NCBI GenBank assembly: GCA_000432015.1
Contig: HF985515.1
Span: forward strand, 27,601-37,077
DNA length: 9,477 nucleotides
Origin: Clostridium sp. CAG:1024
GTDB lineage: Bacteria; Bacillota; Clostridia; Christensenellales; CAG-138
Direction: 5' to 3'
Shown piece after piece: positions 1-6,002 of the stretch; the first letter of the stretch is position 1; each line of letters starts with the position of its first letter. The notes below the pieces were generated by a model. The model searched no databases, had not been told where the DNA came from, and was given only the letters and a program-made list of their open reading frames with translations. A program made the position numbers and the translations under genes.

Positions 1-68
1 TCATCTGCCCCACCACCGCCTGCATGTATCTCTATCAGAACAGGAGGGAAAAGAAGGATGCGCAATAA
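1..68 (+). CDS. C-terminal end of an upstream ABC sugar permease (partial)
   Basis: Only the last 21 codons are in the window, read from base 3 to the TAA at 66-68. They give a tail of the form ICPTTACMYLYQNRREKKDAQ: a short hydrophobic run followed by a basic, charged cytoplasmic end, as in MalF-type permeases. The frame overlaps the start of the next permease by 11 bases, which is typical of translationally coupled MalF/MalG pairs. Its identity as the partner permease rests on position and tail character, because no domain motif is visible. It would form the heterodimeric membrane channel of a CUT1 importer with the following protein. Confidence 0.55.
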   Translation, partial: ICPTTACMYLYQNRREKKDAQ

Positions 69-906
69 ATGCAAAGGCAGCTTCAAGCTTCTGCACGCCG
101 GCAGCGGTATCGGGGTGACGGTCTTTGCCGCGGTCGTTGCAGCCGTATTCTTCTTCCCGGTAGGCATAGCGCTGCTCAATTCGTTCAAAGATAAGGGCGA
201 GATCCTGCGTTCAGCGCTCTCTCTGCCCTCCGGTTTTTATCTGGAGAATTATCGAATCGTTCTGACGGAATCAAACTTTCCGCGCGCGTTTCTAAACAGC
301 TGCCTTGTTACCGGCGGTGGTATTGTATTAAATTTGATCGTTAGCGCAATGGCAGGGTATGCGCTTGCCAGATGGCGCTCGCGTTGGTCTGGTTTCCTTA
401 CGGTGTTTTTGCTTTCGTCCATGTTCGTTCCGTTTCATACGATCATGATTGCGCTGCTTAAAACCGCAAAAGCCTTTCATTTGACAGGAAAACTCTGGGG
501 CCTGATTTTGATTTACTGCGGGCTGCAATGCCCGATACCCATTTTTCTTGTCAAGGGGTTTGTTTCGACGGTGCCGCGGGAGCTGGAGGAGGCTGCCATG
601 ATAGACGGGTGCGGAACGGCAAAACTGTTCCTTACGATCGTGCTGCCCATGCTGCGGCCGATCCTGGCAACAATAGCTGTGCTCAATGCGCTATGGATAT
701 GGAATGATTTTCTGCTGCCCTATTTGGTGCTGGCAAAGCCTTTGACAATCCCTTTGAGTCAGATGTACTTTTATGGGCAGTATAATCAGCAATGGCATTT
801 AATTATGGCCGGCTTTGTTGTTTCCACAATCCCGGTTGTAATCTTCTTCCTTTGTATGCAGAAACACATAATTCGGGGGATCGCCGCAGGGGCAGTAAAG
901 GGCTGA
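58..906 (+). CDS. ABC sugar transporter permease, MalG-like (CUT1 family)
   Basis: This 282-residue inner-membrane protein is one half of the channel of a carbohydrate ABC importer. A first membrane segment lies at about residues 18-40, followed by the usual external loop with LENYRIVL and several more hydrophobic segments. The EAA loop that contacts the ATPase is clear at residues 175-201: ELEEAAMIDG, then IVLPMLRP. The C-terminus, GIAAGAVKG, matches the characteristic ending of MalG-type permeases, and the length is typical. The start is set by AGGAGGG at 42-48, nine bases before the ATG. It overlaps the preceding permease and is followed three bases later by a GH13 enzyme, so its cargo is probably maltodextrin or another alpha-glucan oligosaccharide. 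That substrate is inferred from context. No ATPase or binding protein is present here, and a shared MsmK-type ATPase is possible. Confidence 0.93.
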   Translation: MRNKCKGSFKLLHAGSGIGVTVFAAVVAAVFFFPVGIALLNSFKDKGEILRSALSLPSGFYLENYRIVLTESNFPRAFLNSCLVTGGGIVLNLIVSAMAGYALARWRSRWSGFLTVFLLSSMFVPFHTIMIALLKTAKAFHLTGKLWGLILIYCGLQCPIPIFLVKGFVSTVPRELEEAAMIDGCGTAKLFLTIVLPMLRPILATIAVLNALWIWNDFLLPYLVLAKPLTIPLSQMYFYGQYNQQWHLIMAGFVVSTIPVVIFFLCMQKHIIRGIAAGAVKG

Positions 907-909
907 TAT

Positions 910-2640
910 ATGGATTCAAAGCATTGTCTTACGGAATATGATCGCATCTATATGGTGATAACCGACCGTTTCTTTGACGGAGACAAACGAAACAATGGCG
1001 TCCTCGGCTGCGAGTACCGACCCGGTCAACTCCACTATTATCAGGGAGGCGATTGGAATGGGCTGGAACAGAAGCTGGACTATATCAAGGCGCTCGGCTT
1101 TACAGCCGTTTGGATTTCGCCGCCGCAGGACAATGCGCTGTTCAGCCGTTCGGGTGATGAGGCGGGATATCACGGCTACTATACACGTGATTTCAATCGA
1201 ACCAACCCGCACTTTGGAACCGAGCAGGAACTCCGACACCTCATGAACGAGGCAGAAGCACAGGGACTCAAAGTCATTCTTGATGCACAGCTCAATCATA
1301 CTGCGGGATTCTTGAATGAGAAAACCTGGAATTATGACAGCGCATATGCTCGTCCGGCTCCGCCGTTTGACAATCCTGTCTGGTATCACCACATGCCGCA
1401 CATCCGGGACTTTGATGACGAAATGGAACGGCGATACGGCAGCTTGGGCGGGCTCGATGATTTGGCGCAGGAAAACCCGGCCTGCTTTGAGGCACTGCTG
1501 AAAGCCTACTGGCAGCCGGAACTTAACAAAGGTTGGTTTTCTTACGGCTTTGCGGGCGCAAGGTTAGATGCCGTGATGGAGATTCCGGAACGATACCTTT
1601 CGGCCTTTGAACAGCATATTGGGAAGCCGTGCTTTGGAGAGGCCTATACCGGGCTTGTTTCTGTCAATGCCCCGTATCAGCGGGCAATTTGGAGTGTGCT
1701 TGATTATCCCTTGCATTTTAGAATGCATAACGTGTTTTATGAGAATGCAGACTGGAGCAAGATACAGGAGATTTTCGATCAGGACGGCGAATATCGCGCC
1801 CCGAACCGTCTGTTGACATTTCTCGACAACCATGACCGCCAACGTTTTTTGGGCAATGCCGGCGACAACTACGATAAGCTGCGCATGGCGCTGGCTTTTC
1901 TGTACTGTATCCGCGGGATCCCGATCCTCTATTATGGAACAGAGCAGGCAATGGGCGCCGACTGGCGGTATACCGATGAGCTCGTGAACGATGTCAATCG
2001 ACAAATGATGCCGGCATTCGATACGCAAGCCCCTTTGTTCATGTGGATCAAACGACTGAATGAAATCCGTGAGACCCATGCCGTCCTGTTTGCAGAAGGC
2101 GAACAGCGCACGCTGTACTGCCAAATCGGCGACCCGGTTTATGCCGTTCAGCGCAGACGCGAGGGGGAGGAAATACTCGTTGGCGCATTCAATAATTCGC
2201 CGATATGGCAAACGCGGCTTTTGCCGTTGCCGAACGCAGAAAACGTCAACTGCTTGTATGATTTGCTGGATACATCATACAAAGCGCGTGTTTTCCGGGG
2301 GAAACTGCTCCTTGCATTGCCGCCGTTTGGCGCACGGTTGCTGGTTGCAAAAACGGATTCCAAATGGATGCCGCCGCCGAAAGCGCAGACTGTTTTGCGT
2401 TTTCGATGCGACTGCGGATGGGGCAATTACCTGACAGTCCGCGGAGATACGCCGCCGCTTTGCTGGGAACGGGGAATTCGATGCGATACTATCGCTCCGG
2501 ATCTTTGGCAATGCACATTGGAACGCCCGAAAGAAGGGAAGATCCAATACAAGGCGCTGCTCAATGATGCGGTTTGGGAAACAGGAGAAAACCATACGGT
2601 ACAGGTCCACACTTGCGCGGAAAACAGGCCGGCATTCTAG
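910..2640 (+). CDS. Intracellular alpha-amylase family glycoside hydrolase (GH13) with C-terminal CBM20-like domain
   Basis: This 576-residue enzyme should hydrolyse or rearrange alpha-1,4-linked glucose oligomers. All GH13 signature regions are present: region I DAQLNH (125-130), region II GARLDAVME with the nucleophile D220 and the R218 that precedes it, region III CFGEAY with acid/base E244, and region IV FLDNHD with D309. The N-terminal VITDRFFDGD resembles cyclodextrin glucanotransferases and related amylases. After the barrel and a beta domain, residues about 494-567 look like a CBM20 starch-binding module: VRGDTPPLCWERG, LWQCTL, KIQYKAL, then AVWETGENH with W556. No signal peptide or membrane segment is visible, so it acts in the cytoplasm. 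It starts three bases after the permease stop, with AAGGG six bases upstream of the ATG, and is therefore co-transcribed with the importer. The exact activity (maltogenic amylase, cyclomaltodextrinase or amylase) cannot be decided from sequence alone. Confidence 0.92.
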   Translation: MDSKHCLTEYDRIYMVITDRFFDGDKRNNGVLGCEYRPGQLHYYQGGDWNGLEQKLDYIKALGFTAVWISPPQDNALFSRSGDEAGYHGYYTRDFNRTNPHFGTEQELRHLMNEAEAQGLKVILDAQLNHTAGFLNEKTWNYDSAYARPAPPFDNPVWYHHMPHIRDFDDEMERRYGSLGGLDDLAQENPACFEALLKAYWQPELNKGWFSYGFAGARLDAVMEIPERYLSAFEQHIGKPCFGEAYTGLVSVNAPYQRAIWSVLDYPLHFRMHNVFYENADWSKIQEIFDQDGEYRAPNRLLTFLDNHDRQRFLGNAGDNYDKLRMALAFLYCIRGIPILYYGTEQAMGADWRYTDELVNDVNRQMMPAFDTQAPLFMWIKRLNEIRETHAVLFAEGEQRTLYCQIGDPVYAVQRRREGEEILVGAFNNSPIWQTRLLPLPNAENVNCLYDLLDTSYKARVFRGKLLLALPPFGARLLVAKTDSKWMPPPKAQTVLRFRCDCGWGNYLTVRGDTPPLCWERGIRCDTIAPDLWQCTLERPKEGKIQYKALLNDAVWETGENHTVQVHTCAENRPAF

Positions 2641-2810
2641 ACTACGCCTTCAGGAGACAAATGGCATAATGAAGCTGATACATCAATCATCATGGAGAAT
2701 TCTCAGTGTCGGCATGATATCAGCGACAAAGCGTAGCTATCTAAGAGCCAACGCTATGAGGTCAAAAACGAGAAGGGGTTGCCGTCTGGAAACATAACTC
2801 GGGAAAAGGA
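2641..2810 (+). other. Gene-free stretch after the amylase, with decayed coding traces
   Basis: No intact gene is visible here. An AGGAG at 2652-2656 precedes a two-codon frame (ATG at 2661) and a 42-residue frame from ATG 2669 to 2797 (MKLIHQSSWRILSV...), which I do not recognise. In another frame a short reading from ATG 2692 gives MENSQCRHDISDKA and then TAG at 2734-2736. RHDISDKA followed by a mutated Trp codon recalls the N-terminus of IS5-family transposases, so this may be a relic (see findings). No terminator for the amylase operon is seen in this part. Confidence 0.4.
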
Positions 2811-2945
2811 AGCGGGCTGGAGGGATCCATGGAGTGTATCAAACGCGGCATGGATACGTTGGGGCATAAGGTGTTTGCACCACACCATACAGCCGGAACG
2901 AAGCGGCGACGGCAAATGGAGGAATATGTGCGTCCGTTCCCATAA
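2811..2945 (+). pseudogene. Fragment of a GT4-type glycosyltransferase N-terminus
   Basis: In the frame of ATG 2829 the sequence reads SGLEGSMECIKRGMDTLGHK, then VFAPHHTAGTKRRRQMEEYV and RPFP, and stops at TAA 2943-2945. The pattern (GG-hydrophobic-E-x-S, then a helix, then LGHKVFAPHH, then a basic loop leading to an R-x-F-P) fits the N-terminal Rossmann domain of family 4 glycosyltransferases, such as diacylglycerol glucosyltransferases and mannosyltransferases. The expected beginning of the domain (MKI...SD) is not in frame upstream and the rest is missing, so I call it a remnant. ATG 2829 has GGAGGG at 2819-2824, but it lies inside the domain, so this is probably not a true start. The assignment rests on motif memory and no search was run. 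Confidence 0.42.
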
Positions 2946-3110
2946 AATGAAGAAGCGATGTACTAGAAGCGATGTACTACGGGCTCATCCTCCTGACATA
3001 GGCCGGCGAGGGTTCGTTGTTCTCAAGAGAAGTACCATTTCGGAGCCTCCGTATCATCGGGTATCAGAGAGTATGTGCAGATTGATGGGAATCGGGTTCT
3101 TCAAGCGATG
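2946..3110 (+). other. Decayed coding-like debris with frame disruptions
   Basis: Protein-like runs continue after the glycosyltransferase fragment but jump between frames. From 2966 the frame reads EAMYYGLILLT and stops at TAG 2999; this resembles the E-A-M-x-x-G-x-P loop in the C-terminal half of GT4 enzymes, although the Pro is absent. From about 3027 another frame reads EKYHFGASVSSGIREYVQID, then GNRVLQA, which looks like genuine coding sequence that I cannot assign. This is consistent with a gene that has lost its middle and gained frameshifts. No intact ribosome site and start combination supports an expressed protein. Confidence 0.35.
2951..2978 (+). repeat. Perfect 14-bp tandem duplication
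   Basis: The 14-mer agaagcgatgtact occurs twice back to back, at 2951-2964 and 2965-2978. Fourteen is not a multiple of three, so the duplication shifts the frame. With one copy removed, the EAMYYG reading falls into the same frame as the glycosyltransferase fragment that ends at 2945. Replication slippage in a decaying gene is the simplest explanation. Confidence 0.9.
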
Positions 3111-3176
3111 ATTCTATTCTGCAATTTTTCCCATGCTCTGCGTTTGTGATGCACCAGAGCGCAAAGGGCAGGAAAC

Positions 3177-3210
3177 CGCTGCGGCACCGTGCCGCGGCGA
3201 TTGTTTTATT
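3177..3210 (+). terminator. Probable Rho-independent terminator
   Basis: The arms cgctgcggca (3177-3186) and tgccgcggcg (3190-3199) form a 10-bp stem with one T-G wobble around the loop ccg. It is followed by attgttttatt on the + strand. It would end transcription coming from the amylase operon or from the decayed gene. The tail is T-rich but interrupted, so the call is moderate. Confidence 0.55.
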
Positions 3211-3254
3211 ACGCTCAACATACAAAAACAGTCTATACTGCGGACTTTTCGAAC

Positions 3255-3291
3255 AAAAAAAGAACGCCGACTCTCTATATCAGCGTTCTTT
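3255..3291 (-). terminator. Rho-independent terminator of the tRNA-Met gene
   Basis: On the - strand aaagaacgc (3291-3283) pairs with gcgttcttt (3267-3259), with a 15-base loop, and the T-run continues to 3255. It begins four bases after the CCA end of the tRNA, so it is the natural 3' end of that transcript. Confidence 0.8.
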
Positions 3292-3294
3292 GCT

Positions 3295-3371
3295 TGGTAG
3301 CGGCGATCTGACTCGAACAGATGACACTCCGGGTATGAACCGAATGCTCTAGCCAACTGAGCTACGCCGCC
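3295..3371 (-). tRNA. tRNA-Met (CAT anticodon), elongator type
   Basis: The 77-base - strand gene starts GGCGGCG and ends CGCCGCT-A-CCA, with the CCA encoded. The acceptor stem pairs fully, with a G-U at position 1-72. The D arm is GCTC/GAGC, the anticodon stem is TTCGG/CCGGA, the loop is TTCATAC, and the T arm is ATCTG-TTCGAGT-CAGAT. The anticodon is CAT. The three G-C pairs of the anticodon stem and the 1-72 mismatch that mark initiator tRNA are absent. The overall sequence closely follows Bacillus elongator tRNA-Met (GGCGG-GTAGCTCAG-TGGCTAGAGC). A tRNA-Ile2 with lysidine also has a CAT anticodon but usually has a different acceptor stem. It has its own promoter and terminator and stands alone. 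Confidence 0.95.
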
Positions 3372-3397
3372 ATGCCGTGTTTTTCGCGTGCTTGATT

Positions 3398-3426
3398 AGT
3401 ATAATATACTGCAAACCGTTTGTCAA
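3398..3426 (-). promoter_or_regulatory. Promoter of the tRNA-Met gene
   Basis: Read on the - strand, a perfect -35 TTGACA (3426-3421) is followed by a 17-base spacer and a -10 TATACT (3403-3398). The tRNA begins 26 bases after the -10. The -10 lies within a 13-base palindrome, agtataatatact (3398-3410). The -35 overlaps the likely promoter region of the divergent gene that starts at 3470. Confidence 0.88.
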
Positions 3427-3469
3427 GTGTGCTATACTATAAATATTACATAATTTGGAGGTTGCTTTC

Positions 3470-3922
3470 ATGAAGCATGAAGAACGAGCGCGCGAGCTGT
3501 TCCTTTCTGGCTATAATTGCGCACAGGCAGTCGCGGGTGCATTTGCGGAGGAGTGCGGCTTGACGTTGGAAGAAGCGGTACGCGCGACGGCAGCGCTTGG
3601 CGGAGGCGTCGGCGGCATGCGGGAAGTGTGCGGGGCGGTACTCGGCATGGGCGTCGCCCTCGGACTGAAAGAGGGAAGCAGCGAGCCTAAAGACCGCGCT
3701 GCGAAGGCTGCGCTTTATGCGCACATGCAAGCGCTCAGCGCGAAGTTCCGCGAAGAGAACGGGTCGATCGTGTGCCGCGAGCTGCTGGAAAGGGCGAAGA
3801 CTGCCGCGGCTTCTATGCCCGCAGAGCGCGATGCATCCTATTATAAGAAACGTCCTTGCGCAGAGCTTGTCGCATGCGCCGCAAGATTGATCGAGGAGAA
3901 CACAGAGAAAAGCGCGGACTGA
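3470..3922 (+). CDS. C_GCAxxG_C_C family protein (putative redox-active)
   Basis: This 150-residue soluble protein belongs to the small cysteine-rich family named after its C-GCAxxG-C-C pattern. The family is common in anaerobic Bacillota and is presumed to be redox-active or metal-binding; its precise function is not established. Visible marks are YNCAQAV with C17, a Gly-rich GGGVGGMREVCGAVLG (residues 44-59, C54), GSIVCRELL (C102) and RPCAELVACAARLIEE (C130, C136), so all the expected cysteines are present. The start is the ATG at 3470 with GGAGG at 3457-3461, eight bases upstream. A TTG at 3455 overlaps that ribosome site and is rejected. It is divergent from tRNA-Met and convergent with htpG, so it is monocistronic. 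A weak -35/-10 pair (TTGTCA at 3420, TATTAC at 3444) may drive it. Codon use matches its neighbours. Confidence 0.9.
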   Translation: MKHEERARELFLSGYNCAQAVAGAFAEECGLTLEEAVRATAALGGGVGGMREVCGAVLGMGVALGLKEGSSEPKDRAAKAALYAHMQALSAKFREENGSIVCRELLERAKTAAASMPAERDASYYKKRPCAELVACAARLIEENTEKSAD

Positions 3923-3948
3923 GTCGCTGCGTTTGCTGTTTGCCGGAT

Positions 3949-3979
3949 AAAAAGAGGGAAGGCCGAAGGCCTTCCCTCT
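3949..3979 (-). terminator. Strong Rho-independent terminator of htpG (possibly bidirectional)
   Basis: A perfect 12-bp stem, agagggaaggcc (3953-3964) and ggccttccctct (3968-3979), surrounds a 3-base loop. On the - strand it is followed by a T-run (complement of 3949-3953) and lies 16 bases beyond the htpG stop. On the + strand the tail tctctgtgtatt is poorer, but the hairpin also lies 30 bases after the convergent 3470-3922 gene and may serve both. Confidence 0.88.
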
Positions 3980-3995
3980 CTGTGTATTGCTCTGC

Positions 3996-5879
3996 TTAGC
4001 GGAGAAGCTGCAGCACCTTCTCCGAGTATTCCGCGGGATCCTCGGGCAGAATGCCTTCGATGAGCTGCGCTTGCGTAAAGAGCACGTCGGCGTACGTTTT
4101 GAGCGTGTCCGTATCTCCGGACGCTTGGAGAGCTTCCAGCTTCGCAAACAAAGGGTGATCGGCGTTCAGTTCGAGCACGCGATCCGCCTTGACTTTGTTT
4201 TCGACCGGCATTGCGTTCAGCACCTTCTCCATACCGATGGAGAGCGGACCATCGGAAGACAGGCAAACCGCATGATTCTTTAAGCGACTGCTGAGACGTA
4301 CGTCTTTTACCTTCCCCGAGAGCGCTTCACGCAGAGTATCCAGCAGAGGCTTGCTTGCCTCCGCCTGCTCTTCCGAGGCCTTCTTTTCCTCTTCGGTCTC
4401 GAGGGAAAGCTCGCCGCTGGTGACGGATTTGAATTCCTTTTCAGCGAACGTATGCAGGATTGTCAGCGCAAACTCGTCCACATCATCCGTCAAGAAGAGA
4501 ACGTCATATCCTTTTTCTTCAAGCCGGTCGAGCTGCGGCATCGCCTTGATACGCTGAATGGTCTCGCCGGCCGCATAGTAGATCGCGGTTTGACCTTCAG
4601 GCATGGCATCGACATATTCTTGCAGCGTGATCAGCTTGTCCTGTTTCATGGAGTGGAACAGGAGCAGGTCGCGAAGCAGCTCGCTGTGCATGCCGTAGTC
4701 CATGTAAGTGCCGTATTTGAGCTGCAAACCAAATGCGCGGAAGAAGGTTTCATATTTCTCGCGATCGTTCTTCAGCATGGCGAGCAGCTCGGACTTGATC
4801 TTCTTCTCGATATTGGAAGCAATAACCTTGAGCTGGCGATCGTGCTGCAGCATTTCACGGGAAATATTCAGAGACAGATCCGGCGAATCCACAAGCCCGC
4901 GCACAAAGGAGAAGTAGTCCGGCAGCAGATCGGCGCATTTGTCCATGATCAAAACGCCGTTCGCATAGAGCTGGAGCCCCTTTTCATAGGCCTTGCTGTA
5001 ATAGTCATACGGCGCGTGCGACGGGATGAACAGCAGGGCATTATAGCTGACGGCGCCTTCGGCGCTTGTGTGAATGGTGCGCAGAGGCGCTTCATAATCG
5101 CTGAAACGATCGGTATAGAAGTTGTTATAGTCGCTTTCGGTAAGTTCGCTCTTTTGCCGTTTCCAGAGCGGAACCATCGAGTTGATCGTTTCGACCTCGG
5201 TATAGGTCTCATACTCATCGGAATCTTCTTTTTTTCGGCTCTTTTCAAGCTCCATTTGGATCGGATACCGAATATAGGACGAGTATTTTTTGATGAGCTG
5301 CGTCAAGCGATACTGCTCAAGATACTCGCTGTAGTGCTCGTCCTCCGTATCGTCTTTGAGCTCCAAAATGATGTCCGTGCCGTGCGTGTCGCGCTTCGCA
5401 GCGGAGACGGAGAAACCCTCCGCGCCTTCACTCTTCCACTGGTAGGCTTCCTCGGCGCCGTATGCGCGGCTAACGACGGTAACGCGCTTTGCGACCATGA
5501 AGGCGGAATAAAAGCCGACGCCGAACTGACCGATGATCTCGGTCTCCTTCTGGTCCATCGCGTGTTCTTCTTTAAAGCGGAACGTGCCGCTGTCCGCGAT
5601 CGTGCCGAGGTTTTGCACAAGCTCTTCCCGCGTCATGCCGCAGCCGTTGTCGGAGATCGTCAATGTACGGTTCGTTTTGTCAGGGCGGATCTCGATACGG
5701 AAGTCGCTTGTATTCATTCCTGTCGCGCCATCGGTCAAAGAGCGGTAATAGAGCTTGTCGATCGCATCGCTGGCGTTGCTGATCAGCTCGCGCAGGAAGA
5801 TCTCTTTATGGGTATAGATGGAATTGATCATGAGGTCAAGAAGCCGCTTGGATTCGGCCTTAAACTTTTGCAGTGCCAT
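3996..5879 (-). CDS. htpG: Molecular chaperone HtpG (bacterial Hsp90)
   Basis: This is a 627-residue cytosolic ATP-dependent dimeric chaperone, close in length to the E. coli protein (624). The N-terminal GHKL ATPase domain shows ELISNASDA with E31 and N35, ISDNGCGMT with D77, LGTIADSGT (91-99), GQFGVGFYSAF (117-127) and HGTDIILEL (166-174). The middle domain carries LNISREML with the ATP-sensing arginine R341. The C-terminal part has SSRLKNHAVCL (530-540) and a helical dimerisation end. The start is MALQKFKAES at 5879, with AAGGA eleven bases upstream. In-frame ATGs at 5891 and 5918 are rejected because they lack a spaced ribosome site and the latter lies inside the CIRCE operator. It is monocistronic, with its own promoter, operator and terminator. 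HrcA-controlled heat induction is expected. Confidence 0.98.
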   Translation of the reverse strand: MALQKFKAESKRLLDLMINSIYTHKEIFLRELISNASDAIDKLYYRSLTDGATGMNTSDFRIEIRPDKTNRTLTISDNGCGMTREELVQNLGTIADSGTFRFKEEHAMDQKETEIIGQFGVGFYSAFMVAKRVTVVSRAYGAEEAYQWKSEGAEGFSVSAAKRDTHGTDIILELKDDTEDEHYSEYLEQYRLTQLIKKYSSYIRYPIQMELEKSRKKEDSDEYETYTEVETINSMVPLWKRQKSELTESDYNNFYTDRFSDYEAPLRTIHTSAEGAVSYNALLFIPSHAPYDYYSKAYEKGLQLYANGVLIMDKCADLLPDYFSFVRGLVDSPDLSLNISREMLQHDRQLKVIASNIEKKIKSELLAMLKNDREKYETFFRAFGLQLKYGTYMDYGMHSELLRDLLLFHSMKQDKLITLQEYVDAMPEGQTAIYYAAGETIQRIKAMPQLDRLEEKGYDVLFLTDDVDEFALTILHTFAEKEFKSVTSGELSLETEEEKKASEEQAEASKPLLDTLREALSGKVKDVRLSSRLKNHAVCLSSDGPLSIGMEKVLNAMPVENKVKADRVLELNADHPLFAKLEALQASGDTDTLKTYADVLFTQAQLIEGILPEDPAEYSEKVLQLLR

Positions 5880-5907
5880 ATTTTCACACATCCTTATGAA
5901 AAAATTA

Positions 5908-5942
5908 AGTGTTAGCACTCAACGAATCCGAGTGCTAACACT
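5908..5942 (-). promoter_or_regulatory. CIRCE operator (HrcA binding site) of htpG
   Basis: TTAGCACTC (5912-5920), nine bases, GAGTGCTAA (5930-5938) is an exact match to the CIRCE consensus. The repeat extends to 13-bp perfect arms (5908-5920 and 5930-5942). It lies directly downstream of the -10 box and 28 bases before the htpG ATG, so bound HrcA would block transcription initiation and early elongation. Confidence 0.97.
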
Positions 5943-5970
5943 ATTATAACGCGCGCGGTATAAAAAACAA
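5943..5970 (-). promoter_or_regulatory. htpG promoter
   Basis: On the - strand a perfect -10 TATAAT (5948-5943) directly abuts the CIRCE arm. Sixteen bases upstream is a weak -35, TTGTTT (5970-5965). The transcription start would fall inside CIRCE, which is the usual arrangement for HrcA repression. Confidence 0.75.
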
Positions 5971-6002
5971 TCCGAACAAATGTGATAAAGTTGAAAACTC
6001 GT

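Noticed and set aside
2779..3111. A 110-codon + strand frame in the gene-poor region
   Set aside because: It lacks a ribosome site, has low-complexity charged composition, and family-like motifs are found in other frames. It is not treated as a real gene, though its first part coincides with the possible transposase relic.
3131..3163. A hairpin gctctg/cagagc
   Set aside because: The stem is six pairs with a loop of about 14 bases and no T-run, too weak to call a terminator or RNA element.
3114..3356. An 80-codon - strand frame running out of the tRNA-Met gene
   Set aside because: It starts inside the tRNA, passes through the tRNA terminator hairpin and has no ribosome site.
4452..5915. A very long open frame (about 487 codons) on the + strand opposite htpG
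   Set aside because: It lies exactly antisense to the fully conserved htpG, has no ribosome site at its start, and its translation shows no recognisable motif. It is a codon-bias shadow.
5879..5918. Longer htpG starts at 5918 and 5891
   Set aside because: The 5918 ATG is inside the CIRCE operator and the 5891 ATG has AAGG only one or two bases away. MALQKFKAES at 5879 matches the family start.
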